64,000 nucleotides of DNA, taken from Lunularia cruciata (lineage: Eukaryota > Streptophyta > Marchantiopsida > Lunulariales > Lunulariaceae). The translations under genes were made by a program, and so were the position numbers. Where the stretch lies: the NCBI GenBank assembly GCA_948567375.1, contig OX419757.1, forward strand, positions 9,052,001-9,116,000. Direction: 5' to 3'. Below the pieces are notes generated by a model that did not search any database, was not told the origin of the DNA, and saw only the letters and a list, made by a program, of their open reading frames with translations. Below are positions 45,401-58,653 of the stretch, piece by piece (positions within the stretch are counted from its first letter, which is position 1; the number at the start of each line of letters is the position of its first letter).

Positions 45401-48400
45401 TCCTTAAATGGTTGATAAGTTTGAAAGACTGCGGTGTGTTTACCCTAAGTTTGTACTTGTTCTTATTTAGTTAGTTAGCAAGAGGTCTTTACATGTTGGA
45501 CACTCATACTAATTTCAAGAATGTAGACCTTCATGGCTTTAATATTCCCATTCCTTTGCAATTACAAAGCAAATCAAAATCGATGAGAAAAATGCACATA
45601 AAGTTTATCTATCATAACACTAGACTAAAAATATGACAAAACTATAGAGTGAATGACTGTATGTATGTATGTATATGGTGGTGAACTCTTCATATGTTTG
45701 CATGTATGTATGTATTTTTGCAGTTTCTGTTTGTTTTCAATTTGAATTGACAACATACTATGCATAACATAGAAGCATATTATGGTTTATTGTAGGTATT
45801 ATACTTTGAGTTAAAAGGTTTTTGTATTATATTCTTGTTCCATCTTTAAAAAGATAACTATAAATTAAAATAATTTTCAGTTTCATCAAATATTTTTTTC
45901 CTTTTATTAAAAATTTATGACATGGAACTTTTTATTGCTAAGAATATTTTCTTATCAAATTCATGATTTAGATTCTAAAGTTTTATGGTAGATTTTTAGC
46001 TTATTATCATAAAATCCATATCATATTGAATAATTATTTCAATTTTAAAATAATTTTATAAATATTAATAATTTCTAGATATTTTTATATGCTTAATAAT
46101 TTGGATCTTTTATAAATGATTAATACAAAGATTACATATAAAAATTTCAAGTCTATTTATACCATATGTCATCTTTTATCTATAACATTTTAGAATTTTC
46201 TTCTTGTATAAGTTAGATGTAAATACTATTCGTAATACATTATAGCGTAAATGTAAATAAAATTTTCAAAATTAAACTTACACTTTTGCGCTTTGGCCAA
46301 CTTCAGTCCTCATTGATGGGACGAAACGTATGAAAGTTTGGCCCAAAATATTAAATCTTCCACTCGAACCATGACTTATTACGAACTGCCAACAAAGAAG
46401 TACATGTATTAAAATTATAATTTAACCTAATCTCATAAAACTAAATTTGGGGTATTGACCTTTCCCCTTACTTCAAGTCCCATGTCCGGGTCGAATCTGT
46501 TAGAACTTATGAAAAGTATCAATAACCGTTTCTACTTCAGAGAAATCGCTCGACTTTGGATCAAGTTTTCCCGGGTGAAGACTCAAGCTTCCATTTTCTT
46601 GGCCCGAACTGGGGAAGTTCTTGAACTTAAACTTCTATGAGACTTGGAGAAACTGGCCGGAACTTCAGGGCCAAAACAACCCCATGAACTATCATGTTCT
46701 ATGTCTCTATCGGTTTCACTGCTACAACGAGCACTCTAAATAATGAAATACTGTAACTTCTTTGAGAAAATAAAACGATAAAAAATGACGCGTAACGTCA
46801 AAGCCAAAAACAGGGAAGGTTTAATGACGTTTACCAAGTTGGGAAACGGTAAGTCGAAACAGCAAATATGGAGCCTGTTAGGCCTATCCCCGGTTCTATT
46901 GCGTGACATGTACGATGACGAGTACGAATGAACTGACAGTGGATCGAATCTTCTTGGGCAGCTACAGCAGACCGATCAATACGAGAAAAAAAGTAGAATG
47001 GCCGTAATGATAGTGTCTTTGGCTGAGGATGGGGATCGCCACTCTACCAATCAGGATCTGAAGGTCTGCCGCATATTTTTGTGTGAACTATTCTGGGCTG
47101 TCTGAGTTGCTATCGTATCCGGATATCTGGATTCCTACTCAGGTCCAGACGACCTGATCGAAGATGAGAGTTGAGTTTGTTTACAATTGTTTTGAGCTCT
47201 AGAAGGAGCAGGTGGACTTTTCTTGAGGGGTGGTCCCATCTTGCTACATATATCACATGGCCTCTAAAGCTTCGTGAGTACTTTTACTGTACATTTCATC
47301 ATATCTCCAAGCTGTAGACCGTAATTTTATAAGGTTATCATCCTCGCATTTGGCCATGACCTCAACTGTAGTTTATTGATGCTCTTGTCTTGGTGATGAT
47401 CCGCGATAAGGGATGAGTTGAGTTCCCTCTTATTATGCTAACATGGATTCAGAGCTTCACTGAAATGCGTACGTCTTTTGTTAAGATTTGAACCTCAATA
47501 TTAAGTCTTTCAGTTGAGGAGCTCTTTACACATGTACCGATACCAGTTGCAAATTACTATCACGTCTTTCTTATCCGTTCGCGGTACAGACCACGCAATG
47601 CCGAGGTCAAAGTTTAGAACTTCAAGCAGTGCATAGCGATGTGCATATTATGTATAGCTTTCGTCTTGATAAAATTTAATCTGCAAGGTGTACAACCTCA
47701 CTTTCCAAATTAAGGTCAATTGAGATTAAGTTCAAAGAAGCCCCCGTGCAGATCCTCCCGTTCATGATATAATTTATTCGTATCTGCGAGCACTCGTGGT
47801 GAGGAAAGAGTATACTGTAGAAATGCTATCAGGACGCTGGTCGTACAGTCCTTCTTCTTGTTTTATCTTTCGATTTTATTTGCAATGGTTCAAGAACTCA
47901 CCACACTGGTCTGAGCATGCGAATAAATGATATTATTGGCGAAGATTTCTTGACTAAATCTGTGGAATTTGGGATGTATATCAACCGTCACTGGGCAGAC
48001 GTGTGAAAAGCAAAACAGTATCGTTGTCAAGTTTAATGGATAGTATTAATTCTTATGGAGTGCATCAGCATGTATTCCATGGAGTGGGCTACAACTTGCA
48101 TTATCAATCTGTGACGACAAATCCATCGATCATCTCAGATCTGAACGGAGCAGAAATGCACTAATGGTTTAACAACACAAGTGTAAATCATGATAGCTAG
48201 AACTCTCGCTGTTGGTCGAGGCTCGGCTTGATTTTCATTGTGCACCATAAGGGAAAGACTACAAAACCGAGCTCTGGCTTAGCAATCTTCTCCTAGTAAG
48301 AAGTAGGAATACGTACAAGGATATGTTTTACGTCTAGAGACGCTTCTTCCATCTCACATCAAGGTCTGCTTTGTCTGCTAAGTTGCATCGGGGAGGGGAC

Positions 48401-50831
48401 CTTGTCGCTTGATTTGATGGAAAGCAAAATAAGAAGATATCAAGACTTCTGCTTTGGAATTGTAGTTGCAGGAAAAAAATTTAGGATTCTGGACCAGCCA
48501 TATGTCCTCTATACAATACCACCCCTCGTGCTCCAATGTAATAGCAGGGATTTATGAGTTGTTTACCGTAAGTTCAACGTTAATATCTGTTTTCTCATCT
48601 GTATATTAAAGATGACCAAAGCTGATGGAAACCAAAACTTCAACAGATTAGATTGGCAGATGCCAAATATGAGTGACTGAATGAAACTTTAAAGTATCCT
48701 TATTAGGAACTACTATGTGGCATTCTCCAAAGCAACTTTTGATCAGGAATATTCTATTTTCCGCGATTAGCTCTACAAAATCACAATGTATCGTTCTTGT
48801 GCCGATACCGATTTGGATCGGTAAACTTTTTATATGTGCCAAGGAAGCTACACTGGTTTGCTGGGACATGCGAATGTTTTACATATGAAAATATCAGTGG
48901 ATATCGAAATTATTCCCTGTTGTTCCCTTCTGATTTCTCATACCGAAACTACTCGATACTATTGGTTTAGCCACAGTTCACATTTAAGGCGTTTCAACGC
49001 TAAGTTTACGGGTAATTTTCGAAGGTGTTTAAGAGTTTTATGGAGTCTTACACGGAATTCCATTAAAATTTTACGGGAAACAGAAATGTGACCTGTAGAA
49101 ATTTATGTGCAATGGGGCCCAATTGTATTTATCCTTGTAGGGCCCAATGGTTTTCCAATTCTTCTATTAGCCTACGCGGTGGCGTGTGTATTATCCCGTT
49201 CTGTTCCAAGAATTGAGATAATGACGGGATATGAGGATATTGCTCTCGGATAGTGCGAGACTTCTATCGGAAGCTCCTGATAATAACCTAAACCCATGTT
49301 ACCTTTTTTGTCTCTCCCTTGTACGGCTTGATGGGGTCTTTCCATCCGTCGTTTTTCCTACGCGGTCGCCTCTTTTCTGATAATACAATGAAGTGCTTTA
49401 CAAAAAGGTTTGACGAACGCCATAGAGTGGGTAGAAGTCAGACATGAAAACCGTACTGTGGATTCCGGGAAAGGGACACAGAATTCTCCAGTTCCGGCTT
49501 TCTCTGACTTGTCTGTGTCTCTACCTCCCTGTATATAACTTCTCTCATGCTTGCAGTTTGGATTGGTATGTGAATCAAAATGCAATGCGAGGTGGCTAAA
49601 CGAATTGAAGTATTTCTCTGGTTTATCTCTCCCAAAAACCGCTGAACTCTTCCAAAACCTCTTATGGACAACCAAGAATTGGAGAACGGAAAGACTTGCG
49701 AGTGTGAATTTTATCTCACACAGACCAAGTTAATTCTTTTCTTACTCAAACAGACAGACATTAGTATTACACTCTCAACGTCCCTTCAGGTGAAGTTATC
49801 GTCATTAGCATACTTAGATTTATATTTTGATAGGGTGAAGTAAAGTGTAGTAGTAGCTGTAAAGTGACTTGGAATAGACATGATTCCTTGATCCCCTAGC
49901 ACTCAAGAACGCTCATCCACATCCACAGTACTCAGCACTACTTCTCATCGTCCCCATTACTCACCTCGCCCACTCTTATTTAGCACCCTATACATATATA
50001 AAGAGAAACTATCCTATCAACTTGGAAGAAGGCAATCACATATATGGCAACCCTTTTCGACAGTCTATCGGTATACCCCATTTATAATGTAGTCAAACCT
50101 ATTTACCCTTTTCCACTGCCTCCTCGGTTTTCCATCAACGGATACAAGATCCAAAATCCATGAATTCGCACTTGCTACCCATGACAAACTCCTCATTTCT
50201 GCTGATGTTTTAGCCATTTACGACCCTTACCAAATCGATGATCAGAAGGAGTAGGTCTCTTTGACATGAGTCAAATAGACATTCATTGCTTACTCTTTGG
50301 ATTCGAAGACTATGGTGGTACTAGGGGGCCAAACATTAGGTATTGAGAAATCCTTCAAACTTTTATTTTTTCAGTTACAAGTTTATTTTACGTGAATGAA
50401 TAAAATCCTCATTATTACAACACGATAGCTATTCCACTATTTGGATTCTCAACTAACTCATCCTAATTTATTTGGTTTTCAACACTCTTCTAAAGATTCT
50501 ACAATTAGAGTCTTGGATACTAAAGTAGTACATAGTCAAGTTACATAAGTTGTAGCAACAATGATCATGTTACAAAGGTAAAGAAGACCACTTTGCACAA
50601 TGGCTATCTTGCTATTCCTTTATACCTTTGGTATTGGAGATTTCAATCATTTCATCATCATTTTGGTTGTCTTTTTTGAAAGGTGGTATAGGATCTTTGT
50701 GGCAGAGAGAAGATATGACAATTTAACCAACCATACTTGCCTCATTTTTAGGATTGAGAGTCTTGGTCACCCTATAATAATTTCAAGCATTGGCATTGTT
50801 AAATTTGGGAGTATATTGTGAAAAAACTACA
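42431..50831. other. No gene seen; AT-rich spacer
   Basis: Short frames (for example minus 43049-43282, plus 46455-46640, minus 48648-48869) have no recognisable content. There are tgta/gtat microsatellites near 45659-45677 and 45699-45715. One dispersed-repeat copy at 49.3 kb is listed separately. Confidence 0.5.
49297..49382. repeat. Dispersed repeat, copy 4
   Basis: Contains tgtacggcttgatggggtc, tttccatccgtc and acgcggtcgcctcttttctga, matching the copy at 35822-35945 and, most closely, the one at 11776-11830. Confidence 0.55.
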
Positions 50832-51040
50832 GCAATTGTGTGCCATAAGTAGCAATAGGATTTACACAAACATTGAGTAGAATAAGACTTTGATTTCAAA
50901 GCAACTGAGAACATAATGGATCTATGAGTATATTGTAATCAAAGTATAGAAATTATGTGTCATAAGTAGCAAATAGGATTTACACCAACATTGAGTAGAA
51001 TAAGACTTTGATTTCAAAACAATGGAGAACAGAATGGGAT
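50832..51040. repeat. Tandem duplication, about 119 bp
   Basis: Two similar copies begin near 50832 and 50951. Both contain gtgtcataagtagcaa-like sequence and an identical cattgagtagaataagactt. Confidence 0.9.
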
Positions 51041-51090
51041 AATTGTGCAAAGGATATACTTATTTTCATAAAATTTAATAGTTTTTAGAC

Positions 51091-51230
51091 TAAAATTGGA
51101 ATTTGGAACTATAAAAAATACAAGCAAGGACTCTTGAAATCAAAGTTGTGAGCATATTCATAACATGCTCACAACTTAAATGTCAAGAGTCCCTACTTGT
51201 AATTTTTTATAGTTCCAGGTTTCAATTTTA
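51091..51230. repeat. Long imperfect hairpin (about 65-bp arms, 8-nt loop)
   Basis: The left arm 51091-51155 and right arm 51164-51230 are reverse complements at about 85-90% of positions, including 13 uninterrupted pairs next to the loop (aagttgtgagcat / atgctcacaactt). It could be a foldback transposable element (MITE) or a young microRNA-type precursor. No target-site duplication could be fixed. Confidence 0.85.
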
Positions 51231-51726
51231 TGAATTGCAATACCCTTGCACTTTTTACTTTCATTGGAATCTATCTTGAGGATCACTAGAATCATGGCAA
51301 ATACTCTCTCACTTTGACATTTATTCAAACCATCTTGAGTTTCACTAGAATTGCACCTCAAAGCTTGTTCCTAACTTCTCATACATTAGTTGTACAATGT
51401 GCAACTTTGTGCAATAAATTTTTTGCACATGACAATACACAAAAATAGAAATTGCAACCATATCTTTTAAAAATTTACCAACTATTGTCATTGATAGTTA
51501 ATTATGCAAAGCATTTTAGAAGTTGATTTCCTTCTTGGCATGGATACAATTATGATCTTAGTTTAATCCTCTTGATCTTAGTAATGCTCAATAAACTAGC
51601 AACTTGTACAGAAATTCATAGTGCTCCAAGCCCAAGTACAAAGAAAGGAAAATTGCTTTATGGAATTGTCTATTGGGAATACTTGTGGGCCTAATGCAAG
51701 ATTAATTAAATTCCAATGGATTTTGG

Positions 51727-51770
51727 AAAGAAAGAAAAAAAGAAAAAAAGAAAGAAAGAAAGAAAATAAA
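51727..51770. repeat. GAAA-type simple repeat
   Basis: A run of gaaa and gaaaa units on the plus strand. Confidence 0.9.
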
Positions 51771-52526
51771 AATAACATATATATGAGAGGCTATCAACTT
51801 GTCTAAAAACACATTGTGTTGTAAGTCCAAACACAAAAAGTGGCAAATGTTTTGGTGTAATTGTCCAATGCTAGTATTTCTGACCAAATGTAAGCTTATT
51901 CAAATTCCAATTTATTTTTTCCAAAATTAATATCTATAGGAGAAATTAAAGATATTGGTGAAGATAGAGGAATCAAAACTTGGCAAGATTGTATTGGAGT
52001 TTGGAGCAAAGATACAAGTTGTGGGAGATCAAACATGAAATTGCCATCAAGTTTGGATTTTAGTGCCAAGATGAGAGTTGAGATTAGTGCAAAGCTTGGA
52101 GTTAATATTATGATTGTGATTGAAGCTATAATAAATGCAATTCTAGACACAAAATATATGACTTTCAATTTGGTTAATTTCTGTCTCTTGTGCAAGGTGA
52201 TATTCATTAGTTGTAGATGGGTCATTCTTCACATTTTTTAATGTTTTTTTTTTTTTTTACATTCTTTTGCTTTATCTCTAATTCTCTTTTATCTTTATTT
52301 ATGTTACACTATTTACTTTATATCTACACATAATTTCTTACATTACTATCTTGCTTATTTATTAGAGTAGGTTTATTCCTTTATTTTTATTATTAGGGTT
52401 TAAGGTTCTTTTACTAGTATTCAGTTCTTAGCATGCCTTCTTTTTATTTCTTTGAATATGGATTTAGAAGGACTATTGTAGTTGATAATCCTCATCTAGC
52501 ATCTCCTACTTTGTACATGGGATCTA

Positions 52527-53299
52527 CTACCTAGCCTTTCTAGTGGCTTTCAATCCAGACCTATAGTTGCTTAAATGTAATAGATTGAGTTTCCTTGATC
52601 TTATCCTCACATCTGTTGACCTTATCTTGTAATATCCTAAAAATCTTGACATTTCTATGGAATATCTAATACTTGATACTTTTATATTTGATCTTTTAAT
52701 CATAACTCCTCTTTCTACCAAGATATCACTTCCTCCAAATTGCATTCCTTCATAAAATATTCAGCCTTTATAGTGCATTCATATATCCACTCCATTCTCC
52801 ATTGTTGGTCAACATAGTCTTATCCAGATTTTCTTTGGGTGCTATAGTTCAAGCTTCCTCTAACCCTAGAATTATCAATGGCATGACTTCTTAACATCTT
52901 ATCCTTTCTTCCTCTTCAAACCAACATATACAATCTATAATTTTGAAGATCAAATTGGATAGGTAGTTTGGACTCCTATCCACAAGTACTCCTAAAAGGA
53001 GAATAGCCTATTGAAGCTTTCATGGCAGTGTGGTACTCATACAATATTACATGTAGTCACTTCTTGCAATTACACTTTGCTCCCTCCATATCTACATCTT
53101 TACTAACAATATACATAAGTGAAGAAGGGGTATTGATCCTCTCTACAAGCCCATTTGAATTTGGCTTATATGATATTGTAACCTTGTGCTTGATTGAGAA
53201 GTAGATATACATAGTTGTAATCACACTCCAAATAAATTTTCCACAATCTAACATAATCTTTAAAATATGACAAAAGTGGATGATGATTCTCTTATACAA
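52527..53299 (-). pseudogene. Ty3/gypsy integrase fragment
   Basis: At 53057-53299 the frame reads KHKVTISYKPNSNGLVERIN, the gypsy integrase segment around the catalytic Glu (usual form YHPQxxGQVERxN). The frame at 52527-52745 may be the following C-terminal part but is not clearly recognisable. The rest of the element is absent. A plus-strand LTR begins about 100 bp to the right. Confidence 0.6.
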
Positions 53300-53406
53300 A
53301 AATCTTTACACTCAAGATTCATTGATTGCTTTTGTAATAATATTGAGCTAAGCAAAAAGTAAGTATAGCTAAAAGGAGGTTATAATTATCATGCATCTAA
53401 GAATTC

Positions 53407-53692
53407 TGTGAATGTTCTAGAAGCATCTAGGAGCTTCTTGGTGAGAAGTTTCTAGAAACTTCCAAAGGATTGATTAGCTTCTATGTTAAGTAAATAACTA
53501 GCTTAGCTTGTATTCTAAGAAAGAGAAATTCTTGAATACTCTAAAAGAAACTTATTTGGAAGCTTCTTTTAGAGTCTTTTACTTAGTTTATTTATAAATA
53601 CCGACATCTAGGCTTAGCCTAAGCATTCAAAGCTTTTGTTAATTGAGAGTTTTTAGTTTGATCATTCTAATATTTCTCTCATTGATCTTCCA
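53407..53692 (+). repeat. 5' LTR of a plus-strand Ty3/gypsy element
   Basis: Starts TGTGAATGTTCTAG, contains a TATA-like tatttataaatacc (about 53588-53601) and ends in CCA just before a primer-binding site. An inverted copy of the same LTR lies at 56385-56677. Confidence 0.7.
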
Positions 53693-53695
53693 GAT

Positions 53696-53708
53696 TGCTA
53701 TCAAAGCA
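53696..53708 (+). promoter_or_regulatory. tRNA-Met-type primer-binding site
   Basis: tgctatcaaagca differs at two positions from the usual plant site tggtatcagagca and lies three bases after the LTR end. Confidence 0.65.
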
Positions 53709-55439
53709 ATAATAGAATGGGATGGATTTTATTTTTGGACCACCACATTAGTTTCCACCAAACTATTGGAATTTTTTATCTATACACCACCAAAGTATCC
53801 TGCAATCTATGCTTTGGCCAAGAGTTCATGAATGCAATCATTGATCCTTTTGATTGTGACTTATGGAGAGTGGTAGATGTGTTGCATCTATGTATTAACT
53901 TAAATATGTTTGTTAGTAGGTAGTTTAATAAAGCAATAGTTATAGGAATGCTTGAAATTGTCATTGTTATGCAATATCAAACTAAGCATTTCACTTGACT
54001 ACTAGAAGAGAGTAACATTGATAATCAATGACATGAGCGAATAGAATGAGAAGGTTTCAAAAAAGATTGATTTTCATTCCTAAATCTTAAGGTGTTTGAA
54101 GGCAAGAGTTTACAAAGTGTAATAGAGAATTTTTATGTTTGAATTGTGAGTGCTATTTTCAAAGCTAAAATCTTTTAGATGATTGGAGATGAATCCTCTT
54201 GTCTTTGAGTCAGTTAGAAGGAGTGGAAAAATTGTGGAGGCAATTTTGAGTAGAACAAGCTCAATGGTAATTTTTTGCCCTAATCTTGACATGAGAAGAC
54301 TTCAAGGGTACAACTGGAAGAATCTAAGCAATGAATGTTCCACAAGCTACATAAGATTGGTTGACAAAATTGAAGTAGATTGGTTTGGTAAAAAGTTATA
54401 GTTCCTAACTTCAAAATATAATTATTTAGATTATAAGAAAAGATATATGAAGACTAATCACTTGATATTTTTATGAGAGTGTTGAATTGCATATGAAATT
54501 GGAAGTAAGTATGCAAGAACTTACACATTTGGAGAAAGCAATGCAATTAGCTTAGTGGTTTTTCTTTGGTTATTACAACTTGGTGTGGATCTAAACCTTC
54601 ACAAAACCTACAAACACATCAAGCATATGAAGAAAAGCCAATACTAAGTTAGACTGATATCATCTAATAGAAACCACTCAACATTGCAAATCACAAACAA
54701 TTGAGACAAAATAGTGGTTATTTCTATTATCACCAAACTAGACATCACATTTCAAAATTTTCAAGTAAGAATGAACAACCTCAACCAATTATACAAATGG
54801 AGTTCTTGAAGCATGATGATAAAAACACAAAGATTCTTAAGAAGAGATATTGAGCAACTTATTTGAAACTTGATTAATTTCAATGGGATTAAAGGCTCAA
54901 CCTATGCAAATCTGATTCATTTGCAAAGTATGATATTAGATTGTGGGGGATATTGAGCCACTTATTGGAAACCTAATTAATGGGATTGAAGGCTCAAACT
55001 ATGAAAATTGATTCACTTGTAAATTATGATATTAGATTATGGATGTAAGATTTTGGTTGATTGAGTAAAGTATAAGAATTGCATTGACTATGCAATTAGT
55101 AATAAACTAATTTAATCTTATCAAGCTAGTATTAAGCAAAAAATCAATGATGGTGGATGGTTGGAAAGGTTCTATATTTTGTACCTCATCTCTTATTCAA
55201 TTCAAAGTTTAAAAAGATTATTTAGAGTATATGAGAGTTTTAGTAGATCTCCTATGCTATGATATCATTTTAGTTTTTTTCTTGGCTTGAATGTAATATG
55301 ATTCAATCTGATTTGGCACAATAGCAAATTCAAGTATAACACCAAGATAAGAATGATCAAATATATTGTCAATACCTCTGAGGAAGATATCTAAAAGTAA
55401 TCAATCCCAAGATGAGAAGTTTTTTAGTGTAGTAACTAA

Positions 55440-56380
55440 GAAGTGGCTAATCAGATAGTACAAAATTTTGTAGACGTGTTTCTTGATGACCTTCCAAGTA
55501 TGCACTTCAAGATCAAGATATTGATGGATAGTACTCCATTGAAGTGCCCAATCTAACTCTCACCAAAGTAGTTAGTAGAACTCCAAACAACAATGATAAA
55601 TTTATTGGAGAAGGATTTCATATGATATCTCATATCACCTTCAAGAATATTGATACTATTTTTACCAAAGAAGGCTAGAAGGCTCCAATATTTTATTGAT
55701 TACTATGGTCTTAATAACTAGCCTATGAAGAATGAATATCCCTTGCCCCAAATTGATGATTTGTTGGATCAACTAAGTGGAACACAATACTTTTCTAAGT
55801 TGTATCTTTGAAGCAACTATTGGTAAATTATAATTGATAGTGAAAATGCCCAAAGATAACCTTTTGTACATGTGCATTTTGAAAGATAATTTTACCTTTT
55901 GGACTCACTATGCTCCAATGATTTTTTTAGATCAAATGCACCTAATGTTAAAGAGTACCCCTCTAACACTATTGAATTGATCATAGTAAGTTTTTTTAAC
56001 AATATATTAAATTATACAAGAGGGAAGATAGAAACAAAAATAACATATAAGAGGTATTGAAATGAATATGGCAATGGAAATTCAATTGCAAGAAATCTAA
56101 GTGTGCCTTTTGGAAGAAAGAAGTTACCTTCTTGGATCATAAGATTTCAATAAAGGGGATCAAGATGGAAGAGGAGAAGAATCAAGACTATTATCAATTT
56201 TCTTTCTCTTAAGGATTTTGTGGGTAACTTCTTGGACCACAAGGTTTTAATAGAGGGGATATAGATGGAAGAGATGAAAATCAAAACCATTATCAACTGG
56301 CATACTCCTAAAGATTTTTGGAAGTTTGGAGATTTCATAGATTGGTGAGCTTTTACCAATAGTTCATGCACTATTTCTAA
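55440..56380 (+). pseudogene. Ty3/gypsy reverse transcriptase remnant
   Basis: In broken frames: FVDVFLDDLPSMHF (55.47 kb, region before RT), NEYPLPQIDDLLDQLSGTQYF (55.73-55.79 kb, compare KNRYPLPRIDDLLDQL in chromoviruses), and KKSKCAFWKKEVTFLDHKIS (56.08-56.15 kb, after the YxDD box), with part of that last block repeated at about 56.22-56.3 kb. It lies downstream of the LTR at 53407 and fits the same element. The 53.7-55.4 kb part, where gag should be, is not recognisable. Confidence 0.75.
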
Positions 56381-56384
56381 AAGA

Positions 56385-56677
56385 CCAAGGAGAGAAATAT
56401 GAGAATGGAAGAATAGAGTGGAAAGTCATATTCTAAGTCTCAAGTGAGAGAAGCTCCAAATGCATAGCTTGAGCTTGGCTTGGTTATTTATGGGAGCTTC
56501 CAAAGAAGGTTGTTCTAGGGGCCACCTTACTTGGAATGCAAGCTAAACTAGTTATTTACTTGGCGTATAAGCTAAGCTAGCTATCAACTTGCCATACAAG
56601 TTACTCTACCCTTGGAAAGTTCCTAGAAGCTTCTCACCATGAAGCTTCATGTGTACTTCTAGAATATTCTGCCCACA
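56385..56677 (-). repeat. LTR of an inverted copy of the same Ty3/gypsy family
   Basis: Its reverse complement aligns with the LTR at 53407-53692 (gaatattctagaag, catggtgagaagcttctag, caagtaaataactag). It lies directly downstream, in minus orientation, of a chromodomain, as the 3' LTR of a chromovirus should. Confidence 0.65.
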
Positions 56678-56784
56678 AACTTTCTTGATGCTTCAAGTAC
56701 ATTCTTAGGTTAGTTCCACTTCTTTGTGCTATATTTAGTTTATACTACTAACTCACTAGCTACACTAACTTGTATGCTAACTCC

Positions 56785-56972
56785 ATATTATTGCATATTC
56801 TCCTACCACTACTTGGTGATGTTATTGTTGCCATGTCATCTTCAAACTCTTGTAGGGCTATTTGTGCATTGTGGAGATGGGAAAGAGACTCCCATGTGGC
56901 ATCATGAAGGGGATACCCTTTCCAAAGGATCTTATATTCAATGTATTGTTGGTGGCTATGTTGGATGACATG
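56785..56972 (-). pseudogene. Chromovirus chromodomain fragment
   Basis: On the minus strand YIEYKILWKGYPLHDATWES matches the chromodomain that ends the integrase of plant chromoviruses (usual form YLVKWKGYPxxEATWE). It binds methylated histone tails in intact elements. The rest of the element upstream is missing because the retroelement starting at 56973 cuts it off. Confidence 0.85.
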
Positions 56973-57424
56973 TGTCGTGCTATTTGTAGCATCGTACCTA
57001 AATTGCTCAAACTTTGGAGTAGTAGTATTGGTAGTCATGAGTATTTTGGTAGTTACTCATAGGCTACTTGTCGATGATCAGATTTCATGTTTAGGGTATT
57101 GATTACATGGTGAGGCCCACTGTCCCTTGCACCATTCACACCATTGGGTGTGCCATCAGTGGGACCATTAGAGTTTGAGACCCAGCTCAAATCCAAGGGG
57201 TATACTTTCAAAGTGTAGCTCCAAAGAACTTACTTCTCTGATATTGAGTCTGCAAGTTCTTGGCTATGGTGGACAAAGGCCGACAAGTGTCACTTAGATT
57301 CTCTTAGCTAGAGTGGGTGTGGCTTGACTATAATCAATACCCAGTTGTTGGAAAATTATTGAGTGATAGATCAAGTATTGATATGATCGAGTATGATTCG
57401 AGTTATGTAAATAAACTGATTACA
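56973..57424 (+). repeat. A1 repeat of the second copy
   Basis: Aligns over its whole length with A1 and A2 of the full element, from TGTCGTGC to CTGATTACA. Its start coincides with the break in the chromodomain fragment, so it is the true end of the insertion. No B repeat precedes it. Confidence 0.85.
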
Positions 57425-58653
57425 TCATAGAAGTGAGATGAGGAGGAAATTGGGTGCAAGAACTAAGAGTGTTTGTGGTATCTACAAGACTTGCTGATCA
57501 TTGGTAGCTCAATCTGAGTTCTAATTTTCCCTAGTTTGTAGAAGCTTGTTCAATTGATGTAGATTTGGCAATGAGGCAGATGGTGTGTAGAAGTGCTAGC
57601 CAAATTTTGAGCAAAGAGAAACAATTTTCAAGCAATAGTTGTGATTTTGAGCTTAGGAGTGAAAGCAAGACTAATTTGGTGCAAGTTGAGCTCAAAAAGT
57701 GAAATTGAAGGTGGAGTTGAGAACCCATCCCCGTGAATTTGTGTTTTGGAGAAACTCATCATTTCAATTTGGCTTGAGTGGAGAGTTAGTGGAGGATTTA
57801 GTAGTCAGCCAAATTTAGGGATTTATCTCATATTTTTGCTGGAGTTTACATCGGATTTTGGCCAGATTTGGAAGAGTTTTGCTAAATTTGGAGAGGGTTC
57901 AAAGTGGTAAGAAGAAAGGCCTCATTTGGCATTTAGAGGCTTTGAGGCATAGGGTTGTGGACTATGAGAGGCTACAAAGGCCTAGAAGGGCCAGCAAGTC
58001 AACTTGCTAACGTGAGGCTAGCTAGTTTAGAGTAGATTTTGGTCATTGTTTGGCAAAATCTGTCCATCTTGCTAGATTGTGCACAATAGGGTTTGACCTT
58101 TAGATCTTTGGTTCCTAGAATAGTGCCCTAGCCAAATGGTCCACCCTCACTTGTTGTCTTAGTGACTATTCCATTGTTATCTATACACTTGTAGCTTTGG
58201 CTAGGAAAGACAATTTAATCCTATTCTTGGTGATCCGATAGCTTAGGAAGTAGATTACTCATATTATGTCAAATGCCAAATAGTGGCAAAGTCAATCCAA
58301 TGTTGATTTATGATATGGAGGGTTTTTGTTTAGATTTCTTGTGGTTGGACCTCCTCCATTCTCTACTTCTTGTTTGTGCACCATATTCATGTGAGGTGCT
58401 TTGACTTTAGAGTGTTGGTGCTTTGGTGTGCTCTTGGTAGTGAGGCTTGAGTGATGACTAGTCAGACTACCTATGTTTCTCTTTGATGAGGCAAGAATTG
58501 ATGACCTACAAATTGTGAGAGTGTGTGTTGTGATGGCAGGTTACGAGTTTCCCTTTCTCCTAGTGTTGTTGTTGTAGTTAGAGCTACGTTAGCTCTAACT
58601 AATTAGGTTCCGATTGTAGGTTGCAAGTTGCAATTCTTGGTTACTTTGTCACA

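Noticed and set aside
56973-57038. N-terminal extension of the chromodomain frame
   Set aside because: This part of the minus frame is the A1 repeat of the second retroelement read backwards, so it is not chromovirus coding sequence.
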